Shown: positions 1 through 4,503 of the stretch, piece by piece
Numbering within the stretch: position 1 is the first letter of the stretch
How the letters are laid out: each line of letters opens with the position of its first letter
NCBI GenBank assembly: GCA_030605675.1
Contig: JAUWHV010000042.1
Location: forward strand, 1-13,489
Length of the DNA: 13,489 nucleotides
Direction of reading: 5' to 3'
Source of the DNA: Deltaproteobacteria bacterium
GTDB lineage: Bacteria; Desulfobacterota; Dissulfuribacteria; Dissulfuribacterales; UBA3076
Notes under the pieces: generated by a model
Told to the model about the DNA's origin: nothing
Databases searched by the model: none
What the model saw: the letters and a program-made list of their open reading frames with translations, nothing else
Position numbers and translations under genes: made by a program

Positions 1-30
1 GCCCGCTGGTGATGGTGAGCGTTGTTGGGC
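1..30 (+). repeat. Right end of an upstream attC site (partial)
   Basis: Bases 24-30 read GTTGGGC, a perfect match to the attC R' consensus GTTRRRY, where integron integrases cut between G and TT. The following TTGGGC (25-30) is the exact complement of GCCCAA at 607-612, the R'' box of the next attC, as expected for the two ends of one cassette. The rest of this attC lies outside the window, so its stem cannot be checked. An alternative R' at 21-27 (GTTGTTG) would lose the match with 607-612. Confidence 0.55.
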
Positions 31-71
31 TTGCTGATACCCGGGATGGTGAGGAAAAGTGGAGAATAAAA

Positions 72-296
72 ATGGAACTAAAAGAACTTGAAAACGAAGT
101 GCTGAAGCTAAGCATTGAAGACCGAGGTGCTCTGGCGGAAAAGCTCATATTGAGCGTTGATGCTCCATCTGAGACCGAAAATTTGCGATTGTGGGTGGCT
201 GAAGCAGAACGACGCTTGAAGGAGCTACGTGAGGGTACAGTTGAAGAGATACCGGTCGAGGAGGTATTCCGACGTGCCAGAGCCGCTATCTCATGA
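72..296 (+). CDS. Addiction-module antitoxin (TIGR02574/PF09720-like)
   Basis: A 74-residue acidic protein that matches the 'putative addiction module component' family, with the typical opening ELKELENEVLKLSIEDRGALAEKL, then a W-x-x-EAERRLKELREG block and an IPVEEVF tail. Members are antitoxins that bind a ParE/RelE-fold toxin. The start at 72 is chosen because GGAGA lies six bases upstream (61-65) and the length then fits the family; an in-frame ATG at 9 would add 21 residues that look non-coding and would start upstream of the predicted cassette boundary. The stop codon overlaps the toxin start by four bases (ATGA), so the two are translationally coupled. The DNA-binding role is inferred from the family, not visible as a motif. 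Confidence 0.85.
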   Translation: MELKELENEVLKLSIEDRGALAEKLILSVDAPSETENLRLWVAEAERRLKELREGTVEEIPVEEVFRRARAAIS

Positions 297-592
297 GAAG
301 GTTTGCGTTTCATCCCGAGGCGGATAACGAGGTCATAGAAGCAGCTCGGTATTACGAAACGAGGTCAGCAGGGCTTGGTTTCTCGTTTCTCATAGAGCTT
401 GATTCTTCCATAGAGCGGGTTGTAGCTAATCCGGAAGCCTACCAACTCGTCAGTGAAGACGTACGACGGAAACCTTTCAGGCGCTTTCCGTACAGTCTGC
501 TCTACGTTATCGAAGTTGATCGGATTCGAGTTGTTGCTGTTGCCCACCAAAAACGGCGACCGAACTACTGGCGATTTCGGCTTTTGGGGTGA
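293..592 (+). CDS. RelE/ParE-family toxin
   Basis: A 99-residue basic protein of the RelE/ParE superfamily. Family features are visible in order: the N-terminal strand and helix FHPEADNEVIEAARYYE (5-21), the GLGFSFL helix (27-33), NPEAYQLV (46-53), the RRKPFRRFPYSLLYVIEVDRIRVVAVAH core (58-85) and the RRPNYW tail (88-93). The FPY..LY and AVAH..R.P.YW pattern is typical of the plasmid-stabilisation branch that pairs with PF09720 antitoxins. The sequence does not decide whether it attacks gyrase (ParE-like) or mRNA (RelE-like); I see none of the E. coli RelE catalytic set. It follows the antitoxin with a four-base overlap and has a full-length, uninterrupted frame. Confidence 0.87.
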   Translation: MRRFAFHPEADNEVIEAARYYETRSAGLGFSFLIELDSSIERVVANPEAYQLVSEDVRRKPFRRFPYSLLYVIEVDRIRVVAVAHQKRRPNYWRFRLLG

Positions 593-606
593 TTCAAGGT
601 GGGTAT

Positions 607-941
607 GCCCAATCGGGTAAGGAGAGGTTCTTCTCCTCCCCTCCCCACACCACCCCGCTTGCGGGTCCGCACGGGGCGGTTCCCGGTAAACTTTAAAAGG
701 CATTTTCAAATACCTCCCAGGGCTGGCTACAAGCTAAGCGCCGACCTTCGGCTAGTACTTTTGCTAACCTCAAAAATCAAGTAGCAAGGTTCACATACAG
801 AGGACTTTCACCCCACCTGTCTGCGTTCGGACACGCACAGGCAGATAAGTTCACGCCCATGCCGGGCGTACACCACTTCATTCACCTGACCTTCCTCCGC
901 GTCTTCGGCGCTCCGTCAGGCAGGTGATGTCGGTGTTCGAT
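607..941 (+). repeat. attC site of cassette 1, interrupted by a group II intron relic
   Basis: Removing 613-873 leaves a compact attC-like site. R'' is GCCCAA (607-612), with the last C probably supplied from the intron junction. Then come a short spacer, L'' CAT-T-CACCTG (879-888) with an extra T at 882, an inner variable hairpin (889-920), L' CAGGTGATG (921-929), spacer TCGGT (930-934) and R' GTTCGAT (935-941). L'' and L' pair over nine bases with one bulged base on the L'' side, matching the extrahelical base of attC sites. R' deviates from GTTRRRY at the fourth base (C). The site without the intron would be about 74 bp, within the known attC size range. Confidence 0.72.
613..873 (-). mobile_element. 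ORF-less relic of a group II intron (IIC-attC type)
   Basis: Read on the minus strand, the piece begins GTGTACGCCCGGCATGGGCG and soon has GGTGGGGTGAAAGTCC, which resemble the 5' end and domain I of bacterial group II introns. Near its end (about 690 to 613) a DV-like stem ACCGCCCCG/CGGGGTGGT carries an inner TGCG/CGCA stem and a two-base bulge, followed by a DVI-like hairpin and the 3' end CCTTACCCGA. No reverse transcriptase/maturase ORF remains, and about 260 nt is too short for a complete ribozyme, so it is a deletion relic that probably cannot move by itself. It sits in the R'' box of an attC, opposite to the cassette genes, and its 5' exon is the attC hairpin. This is the known target of group IIC-attC introns. 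Boundaries are uncertain by one or two bases. Confidence 0.68.
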
Positions 942-960
942 TCTAAAATCTACCCGCAAC

Positions 961-1002
961 TTGCACAAAATATTGTACAAGTCAAAATAAATCTGGTATA
1001 TT
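961..1002 (+). promoter_or_regulatory. yefM-yoeB promoter with paired TGTACA-type operators
   Basis: Two palindromes, TTGCACAA (961-968) and TTGTACAA (973-980), lie 12 bp apart centre to centre. The E. coli yefM operator is known to consist of adjacent palindromes with TGTACA cores, so these are likely YefM/YoeB binding sites; the left one has a one-base change in its core. A candidate -35 (TTGTAC, 973-978) overlaps the right palindrome, and a -10 (TATATT, 997-1002) follows at 18 bp. Repressor binding would block the -35. Confidence 0.72.
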
Positions 1003-1031
1003 TATTAAACAGCGCAAGTAAGGAGGATATT

Positions 1032-1286
1032 ATGCGAGTTGTCAACTTTAGTGAAGCCAGAAACAATTTAAAATCCGTTTTAGATCAAGTCGTTGATGAT
1101 GCTGACTACACTGTAATCACTCGGCGGGACTCAGAAAATGCGGTGGTCATGTCCCTAGACACCTTCAATAGTTATATGGAGACAATCCATCTTCTCAGGT
1201 CGCCCGCTAACGCTGCTCATTTAGCGAAATCAATTGAACAATATAAAAATGGAAAAGTTCAAGAAAAGGAAATGATAGTTGAGTAG
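1032..1286 (+). CDS. yefM: YefM antitoxin
   Basis: An 84-residue Phd/YefM-family antitoxin. The N-terminal half (MRVVNFSEARNNLKSVLDQV through VVMSLDTFNSYMET, about 1-50) is the DNA-binding and dimerisation fold; SEARNNL and the VV.S...F.S..ET block are family signatures. The tail (about 55-84) is the disordered toxin-neutralising part. The start at 1032 is fixed by AGGAGG at 1021-1026; an upstream in-frame ATG at 924 would run through the promoter and the attC. The gene overlaps yoeB by eight bases. The YefM-YoeB complex normally represses its own promoter, and matching operators are present upstream. It is the first gene of cassette 2. Confidence 0.94.
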   Translation: MRVVNFSEARNNLKSVLDQVVDDADYTVITRRDSENAVVMSLDTFNSYMETIHLLRSPANAAHLAKSIEQYKNGKVQEKEMIVE

Positions 1287-1539
1287 GATACTTGCTTGGA
1301 CTGATGAAGCATGGCAAGGATATCTCTATTGGCAATCGCAAGATAGAAAAACACTTAAGCGAATTAATAAACTGATTGAAGATACGAAAAGAGAACCTTT
1401 TGTGGGAATAGGCAAACCTGAACCATTGCGTGAGAATTTGTCTGGTTTTTGGTCTCGTCGAATCGATGACACAAATCGTTTAGTGTATGCTGTCGATGAC
1501 AATTTTCTCACTATTATTTCATGTAGATATCACTACTAA
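1279..1539 (+). CDS. yoeB: YoeB ribosome-dependent mRNA endonuclease toxin
   Basis: An 86-residue protein very close to E. coli YoeB, notably GKPEPLRENLSGFWSRRI, the NRLVYAV strand and the terminal CRYHY. The catalytic residues of the family are all present: Glu48, Arg67, His85 and Tyr86 (Glu46, Arg65, His83 and Tyr84 in E. coli). YoeB cleaves mRNA at the ribosomal A site and is held inactive by YefM. The start is a TTG at 1279 inside the last codons of yefM, an eight-base overlap that implies translational coupling and keeps toxin output low. The frame is intact to the end, so the toxin is probably active. Confidence 0.95.
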   Translation: MSRILAWTDEAWQGYLYWQSQDRKTLKRINKLIEDTKREPFVGIGKPEPLRENLSGFWSRRIDDTNRLVYAVDDNFLTIISCRYHY

Positions 1540-1554
1540 ACCGAACTTGAAAAA

Positions 1555-1644
1555 ATCGAACAATCGCGTGCAGTTGACCGCCGGAACAGCGCATTTCTTG
1601 ATGCGAAGATTATTGGCGGCGGCAACTGACGCAAGCCGTTGTCC
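1555..1644 (+). repeat. attC site of cassette 2
   Basis: R'' is ATCGAAC (1555-1561), followed by spacer AATC (1562-1565). L'' GCGT-G-CAGTTG (1566-1576) pairs with L' CAACTGACGC (1623-1632), leaving one extra base, G1570, unpaired on the L'' side. The right spacer is AAGCC (1633-1637) and R' is GTTGTCC (1638-1644). Inside, CCGCC (1578-1582) pairs with GGCGG (1615-1619), and CGCAT (1590-1594) with ATGCG (1601-1605). Layout, spacer sizes and bulge side are those of a folded attC. R' deviates from the GTTRRRY consensus, as its last six bases belong to the next cassette. Confidence 0.78.
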
Positions 1645-1656
1645 CAAAAAAACAAA

Positions 1657-1693
1657 TTGACACCAAGTATTACCTTGGTTATACTTTTGTATT
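1657..1693 (+). promoter_or_regulatory. Strong promoter with palindromic operator; probably leaderless mRNA
   Basis: A consensus -35 TTGACA (1657-1662) and near-consensus -10 TATACT (1680-1685) are separated by exactly 17 bp. The spacer is filled by an inverted repeat, ACCAAG (1662-1667) and CTTGGT (1674-1679), with a second nested pair, AAGTAT (1665-1670) and ATACTT (1681-1686), reaching the -10. This is a natural site for autorepression by the antitoxin or complex. The ATG lies only eight bases after the -10, where transcription should begin, and no ribosome binding site precedes it. Confidence 0.75.
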
Positions 1694-1930
1694 ATGAAAA
1701 CGGCAATCTCTATCCCAGATAAATTATTTCTCGCTGCTGATCAGTATGCTAAAAGCTACGGAGTTTCGCGGAGCCATCTGTATGCAAAAGCAGTTGCGCA
1801 ATTTCTTGAACAGCAGCCATCGGATCACATCACCAAACAACTTAATGAAGTTTACTCATCAGAACCTGCTAAATTGAATGAAACTCTTTCGACCATGCAG
1901 TTTACCTCAATAGAAAAAGAAGAATGGTAA
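1694..1930 (+). CDS. mazE: MazE-like ribbon-helix-helix antitoxin
   Basis: A 78-residue protein whose first 40 residues (MKTAISIPDKLFLAADQYAKSYGVSRSHLYAKAVAQFLEQ) are a ribbon-helix-helix DNA-binding domain: a short strand TAISIP, helix A over DKLFLAADQYAKSYG, and helix B from SRSHLYAKAV. The acidic tail (about 41-78) should bind the toxin. This is the CopG-type antitoxin that pairs with gram-positive-style MazF, not the AbrB-type MazE of E. coli. It overlaps the toxin gene by seven bases. The start at 1694 has no Shine-Dalgarno sequence and coincides with the predicted transcription start. It would be the first gene of a third cassette starting at 1639. Confidence 0.85.
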   Translation: MKTAISIPDKLFLAADQYAKSYGVSRSHLYAKAVAQFLEQQPSDHITKQLNEVYSSEPAKLNETLSTMQFTSIEKEEW

Positions 1931-2268
1931 TAAAACGCGGGGAAATCCGGTGGGCCGAATTGCCTGAATCAGTTGGTTCTGGCCCTGGTTACAGAACACC
2001 GGTAGTTATAATCCAATCAAACGAATTCAACAAAAGCAAAATCAACACAATCATTGCGGCTGTTATAACATCAAATATACGCTTAGCGGCTGCACCTGGT
2101 AACGTCTTGCTCTCCGTTAAAAAATCAAAATTACCCAAAGAAAGTGTTATTAACGTTTCTCAAATAATCACCATCGACAAATCATTTTTAACAGATAAGG
2201 CTGACACCCTATCCGATAAAATCATGGAACAAGTTGATGAGGGCGTGAAGTTAGTACTGAAACTATAA
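1924..2268 (+). CDS. mazF: MazF/PemK-family endoribonuclease toxin
   Basis: A 114-residue PemK/MazF-fold toxin, a sequence-specific mRNA interferase. The usual order is visible: KRGEIRWAELPESVGSGPGYRTPVVIIQSNEFN (4-36) with Arg24 at the known active-site position, then the VITSN strand with Thr49, and a C-terminal helix MEQVDEGVKLVL. Arg24 and Thr49 correspond by position and context to the catalytic Arg/Thr pair of Bacillus MazF. Start ATG at 1924 overlaps the end of the antitoxin gene in another frame. The frame is full length. The cleavage site cannot be read from sequence. Confidence 0.92.
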   Translation: MVIKRGEIRWAELPESVGSGPGYRTPVVIIQSNEFNKSKINTIIAAVITSNIRLAAAPGNVLLSVKKSKLPKESVINVSQIITIDKSFLTDKADTLSDKIMEQVDEGVKLVLKL

Positions 2269-2557
2269 AACTCGAGAGAACAAAGAAATAAATAAACAAA
2301 AATAAATAAATGCGCTAACCATAATAAGGATTGTGTATCTAGTGGACGCTGTGTCTGAATGAACCTACAGGTACTTTTGAACCTCTTTGAGTTGTTCAGT
2401 CTTAGCAGCCCGTACCACTGCAGAAGTAGTAACTCCAAGAAAACGAGGAGGAAAATCTCCCCTTACCCGATTGGACATAGACTTAAGGGGGTTTTGTTTC
2501 AGTCTCGCTAAAAAGCTCAGGTTGTTGAACCTAATCATTCCCGCGAACCCCACTTAG
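2269..2557. other. Gene-free stretch with a second intron-3'-end-like motif
   Basis: No convincing gene. After an A-rich stretch behind mazF (about 2270-2310), a hairpin GGAG/CTCC (about 2447-2460) is followed by CCTTACCCGATTGGACATA (2461-2479). This 19-mer matches the reverse complement of 604-622, the 3' end of the intron relic plus its exon, at 18 of 19 positions. The other recognisable intron parts, such as a DV-like stem, are not present upstream. The R'' box GGACAAC expected to close a cassette starting at 1639 was not found here. Confidence 0.5.
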
Positions 2558-2686
2558 TCAATACCCGAGCAACTGCGTCTTCGACTTGTAGTCGAGGCGA
2601 TCAAATGCGCGGACTACATTGTTATCGGGCCAGGCGACCTGTTTACCAGCATTATTCCGAACCTCATCGTTCCAGACGTCATATGA
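2558..2686 (+). pseudogene. Fragment of a CofD/YvcK-family gene
   Basis: The open frame has no start codon and contains EAIKCADYIVIGPGDLFTSIIPNLIVPDV (2594-2680) before a TGA at 2684. The motif ADxIVIGPGDLxTSIxPNL is a signature of the YvcK/CofD-like family (2-phospho-L-lactate transferase fold; YvcK acts in cell-shape and gluconeogenic growth control). A whole protein would be over 300 residues, so this is about a tenth of a gene. Neighbouring sequence in all frames lacks the remainder. It is debris, probably left by recombination in this accessory region. Confidence 0.7.
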
Positions 2687-2733
2687 AGATTTTCTCAAGC
2701 CGTGGAGTTATCCAGAAATCATAGAATAACTTG

Positions 2734-2788
2734 TTGTTGCCGGACGCTCCGCGCCCGGCAACAATCGCCGCGTATTACCGCGGCGATT
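2734..2788. repeat. Two abutting perfect hairpins
   Basis: The first hairpin has arms TTGTTGCCGG (2734-2743) and CCGGCAACAA (2755-2764), plus an inner CGC/GCG pair around TCC. The second has arms AATCGCCGCG (2763-2772) and CGCGGCGATT (2779-2788) with loop TATTAC. They share two bases and lie between the CofD/YvcK fragment and the DUF3175 gene. There is no T-run, so a classical intrinsic terminator is not clear; a REP-like palindrome or a structured recombination site are alternatives. It does not fit attC: there are no R boxes and no extrahelical base. Confidence 0.7.
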
Positions 2789-2866
2789 AGGGCTTACTGT
2801 CAGAATGGGCATATGTGTGCTCTGTCTCTGCTAACTTGAAGATTAATCAATCCGGAAGCATAGAAA

Positions 2867-3163
2867 ATGGCAAAAGGATCAAAAACTCCAGCGTCTAGGA
2901 AGTGGTCAGCGAAAGTGACCCACGAGAGCCATGCACTGGATCTGGAAGAAGGTGTCTTTACCTGGAGAGATCCAAAAAGGATTGCACTGTCACTTAAGAA
3001 GTCGGCCGATACCAGCAAGCACCGCAAGGCTCCGCCGTTTCGTTCTGCCATGTCCATGCTGGTGTTCTATATTAATCGAGCAGGTAAGAATTTGGACAAG
3101 GACCAGAAGCGTATTCTGGAAAAGGCAAAGGATGAGTTGCGCAAATTATATTATAAGGTCTGA
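2867..3163 (+). CDS. DUF3175 family protein
   Basis: A 98-residue basic protein matching DUF3175: a lysine-rich N terminus, then KWSAKVTHESHALDLEEGVFTWRDPKRIALSLKKSAD (13-49), HRKAPPFRSAMSMLVFYINRAGKNL (52-76) and a charged C-terminal helix. The family is small, widespread in bacteria and of unknown function; no catalytic motif is apparent. GGAAG at 2854-2858 sits eight bases before the ATG. The frame is complete. It stands alone, with debris on both sides, so the context does not suggest a partner. A minus-strand frame over the same DNA was dismissed as a shadow. Confidence 0.85.
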   Translation: MAKGSKTPASRKWSAKVTHESHALDLEEGVFTWRDPKRIALSLKKSADTSKHRKAPPFRSAMSMLVFYINRAGKNLDKDQKRILEKAKDELRKLYYKV

Positions 3164-3286
3164 TAATTCTGTGCGGCTTGAATGGTCCGATCATCCGAAT
3201 CCGTCGGCTAACATTCCGCCGAAGACGGGCAAGGTCCTGGCACTTTGAGCTTTTAACAGATTTTTCACCCTGGGATTCGGACGAAA

Positions 3287-3466
3287 ATGACGTCGGCAAT
3301 GTGCGCACTTATTCGGTTGGCCCATGGTTTTCCTCCTGGTAAAACCATAGATCCTGATATGATAGGGGAAGAACAAGAACCAGATAGAGAACAAAAAGAG
3401 GAAGAAGAACGAATTGAAAAATTGAACCGAAAGAAAAAAAGAAAACAGCTCATTGCAAGAACCTAA
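3287..3466 (+). CDS. Small highly charged ORF, uncertain
   Basis: A 59-codon frame starting MTSAMCALIRLAHGFPPGKT and continuing with a very acidic then very basic helix (GEEQEPDREQKEEEERIEKL, then NRKKKRKQ). The pattern could be the tail of a larger, degraded protein rather than a real gene, because there is no good ribosome binding site. I do not recognise it. Base use is AT-rich in the second half, like the pdaD region that follows. The rest of 3164-3569 shows no gene I can support; a 27-codon frame at 3490-3573 is too short to judge. Confidence 0.3.
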   Translation: MTSAMCALIRLAHGFPPGKTIDPDMIGEEQEPDREQKEEEERIEKLNRKKKRKQLIART

Positions 3467-3578
3467 CCGGAAATTACTGATAAATTCGGATGTACCCCAA
3501 AACGACGGGATATACGAACCCGGATCGCAATGATGAGTTATATGACATTGAGCGTCGTGTAATTAGAAGATGATAGCA

Positions 3579-4061
3579 ATGTGGAATTTACCTAAAGAAA
3601 TAATCCTCACCAGTGGAATTGGAGAGGGCAATACTCCACTAAATTCATTTGATAGGGCATTGTTAGATGCAAGTGTTGGTGATTTAAATTTAATAAAAGT
3701 AACAAGTGTAGTGCCTCCCAGAGCCAAAGTTACTAAAATGGAAGATATTACACATTTAAAAATTGCAAATGGGACATTAGTACCAACCGTATATACCTAT
3801 ATTACAAATAATAATTCTAATGAAAGAATTACAGCAGGTCTTATTCTTGGTATTCCCCAAAGTGAAGATAGAAGTGGTTTAATATTTGAAAGTTCTAAAG
3901 TAGGAAGTCTTACAGAAACGAAGGATGAATGTATAAAGATGTTAACAGAAGCATTTGAGACAAGAGGTATTAATAACTTCAGCGTAATTTTTGTAGGAAA
4001 AGAAGTTGAGGTTAAGGAAAGATTTTATACAGTAGTTGCATTGGCTCTAATGTTGCCATAG
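3579..4061 (+). CDS. pdaD: Pyruvoyl-dependent arginine decarboxylase (proenzyme)
   Basis: A 160-residue member of the PvlArgDC family, which converts arginine to agmatine, a step to polyamines. The proenzyme normally cuts itself before a serine that becomes the pyruvoyl group. Here this is Ser43 in NLIKVTSVVPP (Ser-Ser in Methanocaldococcus, Thr-Ser here). GEGNTPLNSFDRALLDASVGD (15-35) is the conserved N-terminal block, and Glu104 in SGLIFE corresponds to the proton-donor glutamate. Length fits the family. The start at 3579 is preferred because AGAAGA (3565-3570) lies eight bases upstream; an ATG at 3570 would overlap it. The gene is visibly AT-rich compared with the rest of the window, which suggests transfer. 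AGGAGG just after the stop leads to the next gene. Confidence 0.9.
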   Translation: MWNLPKEIILTSGIGEGNTPLNSFDRALLDASVGDLNLIKVTSVVPPRAKVTKMEDITHLKIANGTLVPTVYTYITNNNSNERITAGLILGIPQSEDRSGLIFESSKVGSLTETKDECIKMLTEAFETRGINNFSVIFVGKEVEVKERFYTVVALALMLP

Positions 4062-4072
4062 GAGGTAAAAAG

Positions 4073-4327
4073 ATGCTGATATTAAAAAGTGAAGAAGACT
4101 ATAATAATATCCCCAAAGCGACTAAAGATAAATTATACAAATATTTGGAATTTGCTGTAGCCAACGCACCATTTTATTCAAAACTTAGGGACAATCTTGG
4201 CAAATCTTTTAATATCAAATTATTTTTTAAGCTTCCGTTAACTTATGATTATGATTTGATTAATGATTCATTTACTTTTTTAGGTAAGAACAGTAGTGTT
4301 GTACAACTCTCATCCTCGGAGGGATAG
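4073..4327 (+). pseudogene. Truncated PaaK-like adenylate-forming ligase
   Basis: An 84-residue frame with a strong AGGAGG (4061-4066) eleven bases after the pdaD stop, so it begins as a proper gene. The text resembles the N terminus of phenylacetate-CoA ligase/coenzyme F390 synthetase-like enzymes: a helix ending in FAVANAPFYSKLRDNLG (26-42), FKLPLTYDYDLIND (52-65), and VVQLSSSEG (76-84), which stands where the P-loop SSGTTG begins. The frame stops exactly there (TAG at 4325), while complete enzymes have 400 or more residues, so the catalytic domains are missing. No continuation is seen in the next 170 bases. Like pdaD it is AT-rich. The pairing suggests a former operon making or activating an arginine-derived or acyl compound, but that is speculation. 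Confidence 0.6.
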
Positions 4328-4503
4328 GGGACATCCTTCTATGAGCTGTCGAGCCACGAGCTATCCTGTATCCTTTGGAGAGACTGAATATGAACTGAGA
4401 GAAGAGATACGATATTTCCTCCAAGCGTTTAGATATCCCGTTCTTGAAGAGAAAGAAAAAGATGGCAAATCAGGAAGCCATCCACCTGACTGTTGCACAA
4501 AAA

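Larger units (their letters stand above)
25..935 (+). mobile_element. Integron gene cassette 1 (ParE/RelE-type TA module), attC split by an intron relic
   Basis: The cassette runs from TTGGGC (25-30) to the G of the next R' box (935). It holds the antitoxin and toxin genes at 72-296 and 293-592 and ends in an attC site (607-941) interrupted by a group II intron relic. The evidence is the complementarity between the first six bases and the R'' box at 607-612, plus the attC fold after removing the intron. Known cassettes carry one or two genes followed by one attC, and TA pairs are common in chromosomal cassette arrays. No promoter is obvious before the antitoxin, so it may rely on transcription from upstream. 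Confidence 0.65.
936..1638 (+). mobile_element. Integron gene cassette 2 (yefM-yoeB)
   Basis: The cassette starts with TTCGAT (936-941) right after the G of the upstream R' box and ends at the G (1638) of its own attC. Its R'' box ATCGAAC (1555-1561) is the exact complement of G+TTCGAT, so in the circular cassette R' and R'' would pair over seven bases. It carries its own promoter and operator (961-1002), then yefM and yoeB, then attC. This is the best-supported cassette in the window, because both ends and the attC fold agree. Confidence 0.78.

Noticed and set aside
365..709. Minus-strand 114-codon frame across the toxin gene and intron relic
   Set aside because: It is antisense to the ParE/RelE toxin and its N-terminal part translates the intron ribozyme; such peptides are typical mis-calls over group II introns.
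599..784. Plus-strand 61-codon frame just after the toxin
   Set aside because: It translates the complement of the intron 3' domains and has proline/arginine-rich, low-complexity content with no ribosome binding site.
2365..2553. Minus-strand 62-codon frame around the second intron-end motif
   Set aside because: No family resemblance I can defend and no ribosome binding site; part of it simply translates the CCTTACCCGATTGG motif.
2773..2778. TATTAC loop as a rolling-circle replication origin
   Set aside because: A six-base loop match is weak, the full nonanucleotide is not present, and no Rep or relaxase gene is in the window. Kept only as a remark under the hairpin finding.
3200..3340. Possible further attC sites near GGCTAAC, TTTTAAC and GTTGGCC
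   Set aside because: The boxes do not complement each other and no L''/L' stem with a bulge could be drawn between them.
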